Of a stretch of DNA of 64,000 nucleotides, positions 9,569 to 16,956 are shown piece after piece. The position numbers and the translations under genes are program-made. The stretch spans positions 124,001 to 188,000 of the forward strand of contig CAZYOF010000001.1 of NCBI GenBank assembly GCA_964648485.1. Reading direction: 5' to 3'. The notes under the pieces were generated by a model. The model saw only the letters and a program-made list of their open reading frames with translations. It made no database searches and was not told where the DNA came from. The stretch's first letter is position 1, and each line of letters starts with the position of its first letter. Source of the DNA: DAIOEK01 sp964648485. Its GTDB lineage: Bacteria > Chloroflexota > Anaerolineae > Anaerolineales > Anaerolineaceae.

Positions 9569-10228
9569 ACTATCCAATACTTGTTTTAAAGATCTAACCC
9601 CGGCTTTAGCGCCATCTGAATGTCCAAATACAGCTGTAGCTGCTACTATGGTATTTGCGCCGGCTGATAAGACACTGGGAAGGCTTTTCAAGTTGATGCC
9701 ACCATCCACCTGCAGGCGGATTGGATTATCCAATTTTGATAATGTATCAGCCACCTGTTTTACTTTCTTTTCCATGCCCTTGATGTAGGATTGTCCTGAA
9801 TAACCCGGGTTAACGGTCATCACCAGAATCATATCCAGTTCATTGGCAATTAAGGGAAGGTTATCTACTTGTGTGGCTGGATTATAAGCAACACCACTCT
9901 TACACCCTTCTTCATGAATCATTTCAAGTGTCCTGTGAAGGTGGGGGCAGGTTTCCTGTTGTACTGTGATGATGCTCGCACCTGCATTTGCAAATGAATG
10001 AATGTGCTCTTCGGGTTTTTCAATCATCAAATGCACATCAAGCGGAAGAGTAGTGATCCTGCGGCAGGTTTCGACAATAAATGGTCCCATTGTAATGTTA
10101 GGTACAAATCTGCCATCCATCACATCGATGTGAATCCAATCTGCGCCGGCTTCTTCTACTGCCTGAATATCTCTGGCGAGATGTTCAAAATTAGCAGATA
10201 AGATGGAGACTGATAGAATATTTTTCAT
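9566..10228 (-). CDS. rpe: Ribulose-phosphate 3-epimerase
   Basis: Interconverts D-ribulose 5-phosphate and D-xylulose 5-phosphate in the pentose phosphate pathway. It is a TIM barrel of 220 residues. Metal and catalytic residues are visible in WIHIDVMDG (His33, Asp35, Met37, Asp38), DVHLMI (His66) and QVDGGIN (Asp175). MTVNPGYSGQ is the family phosphate-binding loop. Its ATG overlaps the stop of the upstream Ser/Thr kinase gene by four bases (ATGA), so translation is coupled. Kinase-rpe neighbourhoods also occur around prkC in Firmicutes. Confidence 0.97.
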   Translation of the reverse strand: MKNILSVSILSANFEHLARDIQAVEEAGADWIHIDVMDGRFVPNITMGPFIVETCRRITTLPLDVHLMIEKPEEHIHSFANAGASIITVQQETCPHLHRTLEMIHEEGCKSGVAYNPATQVDNLPLIANELDMILVMTVNPGYSGQSYIKGMEKKVKQVADTLSKLDNPIRLQVDGGINLKSLPSVLSAGANTIVAATAVFGHSDGAKAGVRSLKQVLDS

Positions 10229-11253
10229 AGTAAATTAAATAATACTGCAATCCAGAGCGGAATGAGACCACCCACTGCCGCAACAGTGAGCAGACCCAGA
10301 CCGATGGTAATCCAATCGATTTTATTGATTTCTTCAGAAATGGCTGGAATTTTTTGATTTACCGGTGTAGTAACCATAGTCGCAGCTGAATCAACCGGGG
10401 GATAATATCCTTCCATCAAAGGAGAATCCGTCAGATGTAGATTCGATTGCAATACCCGCCCTAATTGATCTGCGGTTCTATATCTGCGGGATGGCTCTTT
10501 GGAAAGGACTTTCAAGATGATCTGGTCCAGTTCAGGAGGAATCATCGGGTTTAATTTACTGGGAGTGACAGGTGTTTCGTAGAGATGTTTATTGGAATAC
10601 TCCTGGATAGATTCTCCGTGGAAAGGTAATTGTCCAGTCAGCACTTCGTACATAACCACACCCAGGGAATAAACATCTGATGCGGGTTGGGGAGGACCAC
10701 CAGCGGCCTGCTCGGGTGAGAAATATTGAGGTGATCCCCAGACTTCCTGGTGGTGTTCATCTGGTTGGATGGAAGCGAGCGCCCGGGCGATCCCAAAGTC
10801 GGTGACCTTCAAGCGCATATCTGGGGTGACAAGCATGTTATGGGGTTTGATATCGCAGTGAACCAGTCCGGCGCGATGCGCATAGCCAATTCCAGAACAA
10901 GCCTGGATAAGGAGTGGAATCGCATCTTCAACGGGGAGCCGTCCTTTTTGCATCAGCATGGTTTTTAAATCTGTGCCGGGGACATGTTCCATGACAATGA
11001 ATAGCCAGTCGTGTTCAAAGCCGAAATCATGAACAGTAACGATACTTGGATGAGAAAGGTTGGCTGCTGCTTTTGCTTCCAGATGGAATCGATCACGAAA
11101 AGCCTGATCTGATCCCAGTTCTTGTTTGAGAACTTTGATCGCAACTGGGCGATCGAGCATCAGATCATATGCTGAATATACAAAAGCCATTCCACCTTTA
11201 CCGATGGCTTCCAGCAATTTGTATCGTTTGTTGAGGATTGGTAATTCATCCAT
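10225..11253 (-). CDS. Membrane-anchored Ser/Thr protein kinase (PknB/PrkC-like)
   Basis: A 342-residue Hanks-type kinase. The glycine loop IGKGGMAFVY, the lysine in VAIKVLKQ, the catalytic loop VHCDIKPHNMLV and DFG in VTDFGIARAL are all present. The loop reads HCD instead of HRD, so it is a non-RD kinase. A single membrane segment lies near the C-terminus (about 312-340), with no PASTA or other external domain, so the kinase faces the cytoplasm with almost nothing outside. The start at 11253 is preferred because a TATAAT promoter element lies at 11272-11277, inside the longer possible frame. Substrates are unknown. Confidence 0.9.
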   Translation of the reverse strand: MDELPILNKRYKLLEAIGKGGMAFVYSAYDLMLDRPVAIKVLKQELGSDQAFRDRFHLEAKAAANLSHPSIVTVHDFGFEHDWLFIVMEHVPGTDLKTMLMQKGRLPVEDAIPLLIQACSGIGYAHRAGLVHCDIKPHNMLVTPDMRLKVTDFGIARALASIQPDEHHQEVWGSPQYFSPEQAAGGPPQPASDVYSLGVVMYEVLTGQLPFHGESIQEYSNKHLYETPVTPSKLNPMIPPELDQIILKVLSKEPSRRYRTADQLGRVLQSNLHLTDSPLMEGYYPPVDSAATMVTTPVNQKIPAISEEINKIDWITIGLGLLTVAAVGGLIPLWIAVLFNLL

Positions 11254-11271
11254 AGTTGCGTCGATGTAGAA

Positions 11272-11314
11272 ATTATAACATAGGGGATTAATAAGCTGTT
11301 CCATCGGTTATAAT
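11272..11314. promoter_or_regulatory. Back-to-back promoters for the Ser/Thr kinase and the antiporter
   Basis: On the minus strand an extended -10 element, TG-T-TATAAT, lies at 11272-11277 and would give a leader of about 12 bases before the kinase ATG. On the plus strand TATAAT lies at 11309-11314, about 30 bases before the antiporter ATG. The two -10 elements are 31 bases apart, so polymerases would compete. No good -35 element is visible for either. Confidence 0.5.
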
Positions 11315-11345
11315 CAGCATATCTTGCTACTAGAGTGAATAATTT

Positions 11346-12425
11346 ATGGCGATTATCAAATTTGTGCGCAGTAATCCACTTTTGTTACTATTAATTACTT
11401 TTCCGCTGGCAATTGCAGCCGAGCTTGCTAACTGGGGTGATATCTGGACCTTTATTTTTTCCGTGATTGCCATAGTGCCCCTGGCGGGTTTGATTGGTCA
11501 ATCAACTGAAGCGCTGGCAACCTATACCGGTCCGAAAATTGGCGGATTATTAAATGCAACATTAGGAAATGCTGCAGAACTGATCATCACTCTGGTGGCA
11601 ATCAAAGCAGGGTATCTGGATCTGGTAAAGGCATCCATCACCGGGTCTATATTAGGGAACCTGTTGTTCGTGATGGGCATAGCCATGGTCGTTGGCGGGT
11701 TAAAGAACGGAACCCAAATATTTGATCAGAAACAAGCCCGAAACCATACCGTATTATTAACTTTAAGTGTTGCCGCACTGGTCATTCCTTCATTATTCCG
11801 GGTGGCAATTGGCGAAGAAACCAGTTTTCGGGTAGAGGCTCTCAGTATTGGTGTTGCTGTAGTGATGATCTTGATTTATGCGGCGGGGTTATTTTATTCA
11901 TTCAAACATGCTCATAACCCAATCACCCATGTAGTTGCAGCAAACAACAAGCATCATCCTGAAATGAAGCTGCAAACAGCGATCATCCTTCTGGTAGCCT
12001 CCACGTTAGGCGTGGTTTACCTCAGTGAAATGCTGGTAGGTGCCGTTGAACATGTAGTCACCTCTGCCGGTATCTCTGAATTTTTCCTGGGTATTATCTT
12101 GATTCCCATCGTTGGTAATGCAGCTGAACATTTTGTAGCAGTTCAGATGGCGCACCGTAATAAGATGGAATTAAGCGTGGAAATAGCCATCTCATCAAGC
12201 CTGCAGATAGCATTGTTTGTTGCGCCAATTTTAGTTTTTCTCAGTTTATTAATGGGGCATCCTCTTACCCTCGTGTTTAATAATTTCGAGCTTCTTGCAC
12301 TCGGCGCAGGGGTAGTTATCACCGTGCTGGTTGCAGGTGACGGAGAATCCAACTGGCTCGAAGGACTTGCCTTGCTGGGTGTTTATCTCATACTGGCAAT
12401 GGCATTTTTCTTATTTGTTGTCTGA
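11346..12425 (+). CDS. cax: Calcium/proton antiporter, CaCA superfamily
   Basis: A 359-residue integral membrane protein with about ten or eleven membrane helices. The two inverted CaCA repeats are clear: the first alpha repeat has GNAAELIITLVAIKAG and the second GNAAEHFVAVQMAHRNKMELSV, each with the ion-coordinating acidic residue in GNAAE. It exports Ca2+ (possibly other cations) in exchange for protons across the cytoplasmic membrane. The SH3 gene follows after one base and is likely co-transcribed. Confidence 0.95.
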   Translation: MAIIKFVRSNPLLLLLITFPLAIAAELANWGDIWTFIFSVIAIVPLAGLIGQSTEALATYTGPKIGGLLNATLGNAAELIITLVAIKAGYLDLVKASITGSILGNLLFVMGIAMVVGGLKNGTQIFDQKQARNHTVLLTLSVAALVIPSLFRVAIGEETSFRVEALSIGVAVVMILIYAAGLFYSFKHAHNPITHVVAANNKHHPEMKLQTAIILLVASTLGVVYLSEMLVGAVEHVVTSAGISEFFLGIILIPIVGNAAEHFVAVQMAHRNKMELSVEIAISSSLQIALFVAPILVFLSLLMGHPLTLVFNNFELLALGAGVVITVLVAGDGESNWLEGLALLGVYLILAMAFFLFVV

Positions 12426-12426
12426 T

Positions 12427-12894
12427 ATGAATAAAAAAGTATCCTCCCTGATTGCAGGGTTGATCATTGGTTTCATCTGTTTTGGGATTTCTGTCATGCT
12501 CTGGTTTCTTTTGTCACCCAAAACCCCGGTTTATTCTTTTGTAACTCCCATCGTAACTGTTATACCTGCTCCGCCTATCATTGATACACCGACACCTGAT
12601 GTGAATCAAGAAATGGAAGCTACCCTACCTGAAGGGATGCCTCCTGACCCGGGTACTTTAAGGGTTGGCATGACAGTACGGGTTTCAGGAACCGGGGGTG
12701 ATGGGTTACGTTTACGCAGAGAGCCGGGTACCAGCACTACACCGATCTTTCTGGGTGCTGAAAATGAAGTATTCGTCATCAAGAGTGGGCCAGAAAGTGT
12801 GGACGGATATACATGGTGGTACCTAGAAGCACCTTATGACGAAACACGAGCCGGGTGGGCGGTAGCGAACTATCTCGTAGAATTTAACGAATAG
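12427..12894 (+). CDS. Membrane-anchored bacterial SH3 domain protein
   Basis: A 155-residue protein. An N-terminal membrane segment (about residues 8-31, SLIAGLIIGFICFGISVMLW) is followed by a Pro/Thr-rich linker. A C-terminal SH3b domain (about 75-153) carries the typical GDGLRLRREPGTS and GYTWWYLEAP segments. It is probably held outside the membrane and may bind cell-wall or surface material. The ATG at 12427 lies one base after the antiporter stop; an upstream frame inside the antiporter gene is not needed. A run of nine T follows the stop but with only a weak stem. Confidence 0.85.
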   Translation: MNKKVSSLIAGLIIGFICFGISVMLWFLLSPKTPVYSFVTPIVTVIPAPPIIDTPTPDVNQEMEATLPEGMPPDPGTLRVGMTVRVSGTGGDGLRLRREPGTSTTPIFLGAENEVFVIKSGPESVDGYTWWYLEAPYDETRAGWAVANYLVEFNE

Positions 12895-12983
12895 CAATTT
12901 GCTTTTTTTTTATCTTACCCCTACAATATTTTTAAAACCTGCCGATGATATAGTAGTAAGAATATATTGCATTGTCAGGAAAA

Positions 12984-13505
12984 ATGATGGATAGACAGAT
13001 ACCTACCAATGACCGTGAATACATTCGCATGAAAGTCGGCGATGTAATCATGCTATGTCTGGATGACTCGAGCGTCATTCCGATACAGCGGTTGGTGGAA
13101 TCATTGGTTATCATTGGTCCTGAGAGTCTGGATGTGTTACGTGAGATTCTCTCAGAAATCAGCTTACGACGGGCGCAGGTTCGGGATGACCAACAACAAG
13201 TATTTCAGGGTTTCCATTCCAATCTGACAAAAATGGGCGTGGTTTTCAAGTCAAACAATCGGGTTCAATCTTTCTTCGGAATTCGACCGGTACACATCAT
13301 TAATTCACTAAAAAGAAACGGCATCCAGGATTCAGAAATCCAAAACCAGTGTATGCAGATGCTCGTGGACACCCGAGAATTGATGTTTGATTTTCGTTCC
13401 AAACTGGATTTACTGGACCGGATAGAACACTACCTGATCGACTGGACCTGGGCAATACTTTATTTTTCATCACACCAGCAAACTGGTTGGACAAATATGC
13501 AATAA
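12984..13505 (+). CDS. Uncharacterised helical protein
   Basis: I do not recognise this 173-residue protein. It is mainly alpha-helical by composition, with no signal peptide, no membrane segment and no cysteine cluster. Notable segments are REYIRMKVGDVIMLCLDD near the start and SEIQNQCMQMLVDTRELMFDFRSKLDLLDRIEHYL near the end. The start is ATG 12984 or 12987, both placed behind AGGA. An alternative TTG lies four codons upstream. It stands alone between the SH3 gene and a terminator. Confidence 0.7.
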   Translation: MMDRQIPTNDREYIRMKVGDVIMLCLDDSSVIPIQRLVESLVIIGPESLDVLREILSEISLRRAQVRDDQQQVFQGFHSNLTKMGVVFKSNNRVQSFFGIRPVHIINSLKRNGIQDSEIQNQCMQMLVDTRELMFDFRSKLDLLDRIEHYLIDWTWAILYFSSHQQTGWTNMQ

Positions 13506-13525
13506 CAGAGGAATGAATAAATTAA

Positions 13526-13556
13526 AACATCCAGCATTTGCTGGATGTTTTTTTGT
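13526..13556. terminator. Bidirectional intrinsic terminator
   Basis: AACATCCAGC (13526-13535) pairs with GCTGGATGTT (13540-13549) around ATTT, followed by seven further T on the plus strand and an A-rich flank on the other side. It separates converging genes. Confidence 0.9.
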
Positions 13557-13565
13557 AATCTGATT

Positions 13566-14780
13566 TTAACGTTTTTTACGGGATCCCATATAGATGAGAG
13601 CACCCAGCGCAGTGGCAGCCAGACCAATTCCAACAGCTGCTTGAACAACTGTCTTGGGTTCCACACCAGGCATGACAACTTTTCCATCCCCATAAGACCG
13701 GAAAAGCTGACCCCAGGGAGTATTCAGTGCCGATTCCACACGTTTACGCCCGATAAAGGGATACCAATAGACATTGTGATAGAAATTACTGGCAAAATAG
13801 CTCCAGGGGACGATTGGGCTTTGGAGTAAAAGCTTCTCCAGAGGTTTCAATGGCCCGTGATAGATCATCTTCTGTCCGCGTGAGGCAAAGGTATCTTCCT
13901 GAACAAAATGCCAGGGTTTCTCCTGTTCGATGTCATATCCAACAATCTCAATCTCTTTCGGATCGGCTACACCCAATCCCATTTCGTGTGCAGTCCGCAG
14001 GAAAGGAATTTCCATTGGATCAAACCCCTGCAATTTGGCACTGATGGCATCAATGGCTACCTGGTCAGAAGATGCTAAAAGAACATTCTTTTCATGCCAG
14101 CGCATGGCACGTGGACCTGGACCATCACCAGCAAATGTACCATCCATTACAGCAAATATTCCGGGGTGGATATCCTGCTGGATCATTAGCAAATCTACCA
14201 GAGTCTCATGAATTACGCTGTGTGTCCAGTGGCGGTTGCGATGTAACAGACCGCCAAATGCATTCTTCATGGCTCCGGTAATCGTTGTGAACACATGGGT
14301 CTTTACAGTAGGCAAATGGATAATGTTTTTACCGATTAATGCTTTCGGGATAAAAACTCCATCCGGATACACTTTATCCAGAACCAGAAATGGTTTCTTG
14401 GGTTTATATTCAGCCCATTCAAATTTTTCTTCATACAGGTAAAGACAGGGAACCCCATATTTATCGGTTACATAGCGGTGTTTATTGTTCACTTCGCCAA
14501 CCGAAGTGTCAACAACGACGGTGTCGTTGTGTATCCCCACCAGGTCATCATATCCAGCCTTCTGCAGGGTTTGAACGACACCCTCGATTTGCCAGGGTGT
14601 TGAGGAGCAGGCAGGATACCAGGTCTGCCAGGATATGTTTATCTTTAAACCTGTTGTATTCTCTTTAGGCAAAGCCTGTTCAAAACCAGCCAGTTTCATT
14701 AACTGTTGAACATCGGTTAAGACGGTATCTGGTGTTGTCTTAATAACCGCTACTTTACCTTTTCCAGGAAAATCACTCAT
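13566..14780 (-). CDS. DUF362 domain-containing protein
   Basis: A 404-residue protein of the DUF362 family. Characteristic segments are TGLKINISWQTWYPACSSTP, LPTVKTHVFTTITGAMKNAFGG and VMDGTFAGDGPGPR. The C-terminal 25 residues form a single membrane helix followed by SRKKR, so the protein is probably tail-anchored with the main domain cytoplasmic. No ferredoxin-type cysteine clusters are present, unlike some family members. The family has no firmly assigned reaction. The start at 14780 follows GGAAGGAAG; a longer frame lacks a ribosome site. Confidence 0.85.
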   Translation of the reverse strand: MSDFPGKGKVAVIKTTPDTVLTDVQQLMKLAGFEQALPKENTTGLKINISWQTWYPACSSTPWQIEGVVQTLQKAGYDDLVGIHNDTVVVDTSVGEVNNKHRYVTDKYGVPCLYLYEEKFEWAEYKPKKPFLVLDKVYPDGVFIPKALIGKNIIHLPTVKTHVFTTITGAMKNAFGGLLHRNRHWTHSVIHETLVDLLMIQQDIHPGIFAVMDGTFAGDGPGPRAMRWHEKNVLLASSDQVAIDAISAKLQGFDPMEIPFLRTAHEMGLGVADPKEIEIVGYDIEQEKPWHFVQEDTFASRGQKMIYHGPLKPLEKLLLQSPIVPWSYFASNFYHNVYWYPFIGRKRVESALNTPWGQLFRSYGDGKVVMPGVEPKTVVQAAVGIGLAATALGALIYMGSRKKR

Positions 14781-14856
14781 TTTTCTTCCTTCCCCATCAT
14801 TAATACTTAACAAAATTAAATTCGAACATCTAACCTGATTTTACCAAACAAGTTTG

Positions 14857-14872
14857 AGAAATTTAAATTTCT
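14857..14872. repeat. AT-rich 16-base palindrome
   Basis: AGAAATTTAAATTTCT is a perfect palindrome between the DUF190/CBS gene and the DUF362 gene. A close variant, AGAAATTAAATTTCT, occurs at 35990-36004, also between genes. It could be an operator or a chance AT-rich element. Confidence 0.4.
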
Positions 14873-14887
14873 ATACAAAGATGATCT

Positions 14888-16147
14888 TTAGAAAGCAGCA
14901 ACGGCATTTAACAGAGCTTGCCGGTCAATAAAGCCAACCGGTAGACCAGTATCATCAATAACAACCATCCATTTTCTGGAATGGTCGAGCATCAGACGGA
15001 TAGCACTCAACAAGGTGGTATTTTGAGGAGCTTCTAATACTCCCGGAGACATCAGATCTTCAGCGGTTTCGCTACCGGGATGAGGTTTACCAATATTTCT
15101 TAACGCATTGAGAATGCCGCCCTGCTTCGATGGTTCGACCCTGGTAACAACATCAGAATCGCTAATTAACCCAATCGCATGACCTTTTTCATCGATCACA
15201 ATTAATCTATGCAAACCTGTGGCAACGAATTTATCGATGATCACGGGTAAACTGTCATTTTTCGCGACCATTGGAATATCAGTCAGCATGATGTCTTTCA
15301 ATATGACCGCATTCTGTGTTTTGTGCTGTGGGGCTGGTTCGGCATAAGGTGATTTTGATACCTGGTGCAGAATATCCAACCTTGAGAGAATACCAACAAG
15401 TATATTGTTTGCATCAGTCACCGGGAGACGTTTCAATCCTGCTTTAATCATTTTTGCAGTCGCGGTACCAAGCGTATCGTTCTCCTGAATTGTGATCACT
15501 GGTTGAGACATAACTTCAGCAATCTTTTGTGATGCGGATTCCAGATTATCTATTTGGGCGTGGATCTCTTCGGGTTTCATTCTCAATGCAACAGATAGTC
15601 GCTGCTGTATTCCGGCGCGTTGCAGGAGGTCTTCATCCGTTACGATGCCAACCACATGATTTTTGTCATCCACTACTGGAATAGCTTTGATCATTTTTTC
15701 GAGCATGATTTTCCAGGCATCATGGACTTTGGTTTCCGGGTGGATACTGATTACATTACGAGTCATCACCTCTGATACCAAACGGTCGGATGGTAGTGGA
15801 TTCAGAAAACGATGTGTGTATTTCAATACGAACACATCTTCCAGGGTAATCAACCCTTCACGAACCATTGGATTAATAAATTCAACGGCTGCCGCGATTC
15901 GATCGGCGGTATCAATAACCTCAATGACAATCGGTAAATCTAAAGATAAAACCTCGATTGCATTCGTATTCAGGCGGGTGTGAGCACCGTATCCGGCAAT
16001 ACCCCGATACATGGAAGCACCAACCACACCTGAACTTTTAAGAGTATTTAATATTTCGGTGCTTAAAGGTTTGCCTCTCCAACGATCACTTTCACTTAAA
16101 TAGATTCGTAATCGTTGCGCTTGTGAATTGGAAACTAGATCTGGCAT
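14888..16147 (-). CDS. DUF190 domain plus four CBS domains (fluoride-operon protein)
   Basis: A 419-residue soluble protein. Residues about 10-105 form a DUF190 domain (RLRIYLSESDRW, GVVGASMYRGIAGYG, LPIVIEVIDTADRI), a small alpha/beta domain usually found next to crcB. Four CBS motifs follow, beginning near 127, 205, 283 and 360, each with the typical I-x-V-V-D...G-I-x-x-D-L pattern. CBS pairs generally bind adenine nucleotides. GGAAGGG precedes the ATG. It lies 20 bases after crcB under the same fluoride riboswitch, so an accessory role in fluoride resistance is inferred. Confidence 0.88.
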   Translation of the reverse strand: MPDLVSNSQAQRLRIYLSESDRWRGKPLSTEILNTLKSSGVVGASMYRGIAGYGAHTRLNTNAIEVLSLDLPIVIEVIDTADRIAAAVEFINPMVREGLITLEDVFVLKYTHRFLNPLPSDRLVSEVMTRNVISIHPETKVHDAWKIMLEKMIKAIPVVDDKNHVVGIVTDEDLLQRAGIQQRLSVALRMKPEEIHAQIDNLESASQKIAEVMSQPVITIQENDTLGTATAKMIKAGLKRLPVTDANNILVGILSRLDILHQVSKSPYAEPAPQHKTQNAVILKDIMLTDIPMVAKNDSLPVIIDKFVATGLHRLIVIDEKGHAIGLISDSDVVTRVEPSKQGGILNALRNIGKPHPGSETAEDLMSPGVLEAPQNTTLLSAIRLMLDHSRKWMVVIDDTGLPVGFIDRQALLNAVAAF

Positions 16148-16167
16148 TTAACCCTTCCTTGCTGCAA

Positions 16168-16542
16168 TTATATAGCACGCGCAATATATATACCAATTCC
16201 GACCCCTACTACCCCGAGGATACTGCTGCCAAATATATTAAGTAAACCAGGTATCCATTGTCCTCTGGAAAGCAGGGATATACTTTCGTAGGTATAAGTT
16301 GAGAAGGTGGTGTAGGCACCCAAAAATCCAACCGCGACAAGTAATCTCCAACGTGAATCGATTAGAAACCGTTCCGTAGCCAGGGTGAGGAAGATACCCA
16401 GTAAAATGCTGCCGGTAACATTTATCAAAAATGTCCCAATCGGGAAATCGGCTCCGAATTTTCTGGCTGCCCAATCACTGATCCAATAGCGCGAATTTGC
16501 GCCAAGAATCGCACCGGCTGAAATAAGTAAAAATTTTTCCAT
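16168..16542 (-). CDS. crcB: Fluoride channel CrcB/Fluc
   Basis: A 124-residue protein with four membrane helices, the standard length. Fluc signatures are GAILGANSRYWISDW, FLINVTGSILLGIF and GFLGAYTTFSTYTYES, the last containing the pore phenylalanines and TTFST. It works as a dual-topology dimer that lets fluoride leave the cell. A fluoride riboswitch with a terminator precedes it directly. No good Shine-Dalgarno sequence is seen close to the ATG; AAAGG lies 17 bases upstream. Confidence 0.96.
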   Translation of the reverse strand: MEKFLLISAGAILGANSRYWISDWAARKFGADFPIGTFLINVTGSILLGIFLTLATERFLIDSRWRLLVAVGFLGAYTTFSTYTYESISLLSRGQWIPGLLNIFGSSILGVVGVGIGIYIARAI

Positions 16543-16570
16543 GATTTGTTTTCTACTACCTTTGTATTAA

Positions 16571-16601
16571 AACCTCTGTCTGAATTTTTCAGACAGAGGT
16601 T
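16571..16601 (-). terminator. Riboswitch-controlled terminator ahead of crcB
   Basis: A perfect 14-base stem, AACCTCTGTCTGAA paired with TTCAGACAGAGGTT around a 3-base loop, then TTAATA on the minus strand. Its 5' arm overlaps the pseudoknot strand of the fluoride aptamer. Confidence 0.8.
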
Positions 16602-16642
16602 ATCAGCGCACAGGCGGTTGGGTAAAGCGAACCTCATCGCTC
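16571..16642 (-). ncRNA. Fluoride riboswitch (crcB motif) with terminator platform
   Basis: Read on the minus strand from 16642. GAGCGATGAGGTTCGCTT gives the first stem (AGCG/CGCT) enclosing ATGAGGTT. A second short hairpin CGC-CTGT-GCG follows, then CTGATAACCTC. TGAGGTT can pair with AACCTC to form the family pseudoknot. The order and spacing match the crcB motif as I know it from Thermotoga. The AACCTC strand is also the 5' arm of the terminator hairpin, so fluoride binding should block termination and switch crcB on. Confidence 0.88.
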
Positions 16643-16650
16643 AAAAAAGT

Positions 16651-16679
16651 ATTCTATCTCTGTTGCCGAACCCAGTCAA
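16651..16679 (-). promoter_or_regulatory. Promoter of the fluoride operon
   Basis: On the minus strand TTGACT (16679-16674) and TAGAAT (16656-16651) are 17 bases apart, a near-consensus pair. Transcription would start near 16644, just before the aptamer. The -35 element overlaps the stop codon of feoC. Confidence 0.8.
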
Positions 16680-16954
16680 TCTTTGTTTTTCCGGTTGCTA
16701 TCTTCCATTGTGCCATCCAGATTGCTCACCTGCCAAATTTGCGGTTTGTTTTCCGAAGTACTGCAAAGCTGGACTACCGGACAACTATCACAATGAGATG
16801 ATGAACAAATATCCATTTGTTTTATCTGACCCATCCGGATCAACATTTCGATCATCGATTCGATCATCTGTGGGGTGGTGCCCATTATTTTTGATAATGT
16901 CCTTGCATCCAGCGTATGATGCTGTTGAATCTCTTCCAATAGTTTTGCCAACAT
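16676..16954 (-). CDS. feoC: FeoC-like winged-helix protein
   Basis: A 92-residue protein. Residues 1-50 (MLAKLLEEIQQHH, RTLSKIMGTTPQMIESMIEML) match the FeoC winged helix. A cysteine cluster CSSSHCDSCPVVQLC follows, with the four-Cys spacing C-x4-C-x2-C-x5-C seen in FeoC proteins that bind an iron-sulfur cluster or sense oxygen. The start at 16954 lies two bases after the feoB stop. A much longer frame reaching into feoB is rejected. It probably modulates FeoB activity or stability. Confidence 0.8.
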   Translation of the reverse strand: MLAKLLEEIQQHHTLDARTLSKIMGTTPQMIESMIEMLIRMGQIKQMDICSSSHCDSCPVVQLCSTSENKPQIWQVSNLDGTMEDSNRKNKD

Positions 16955-16956
16955 AA

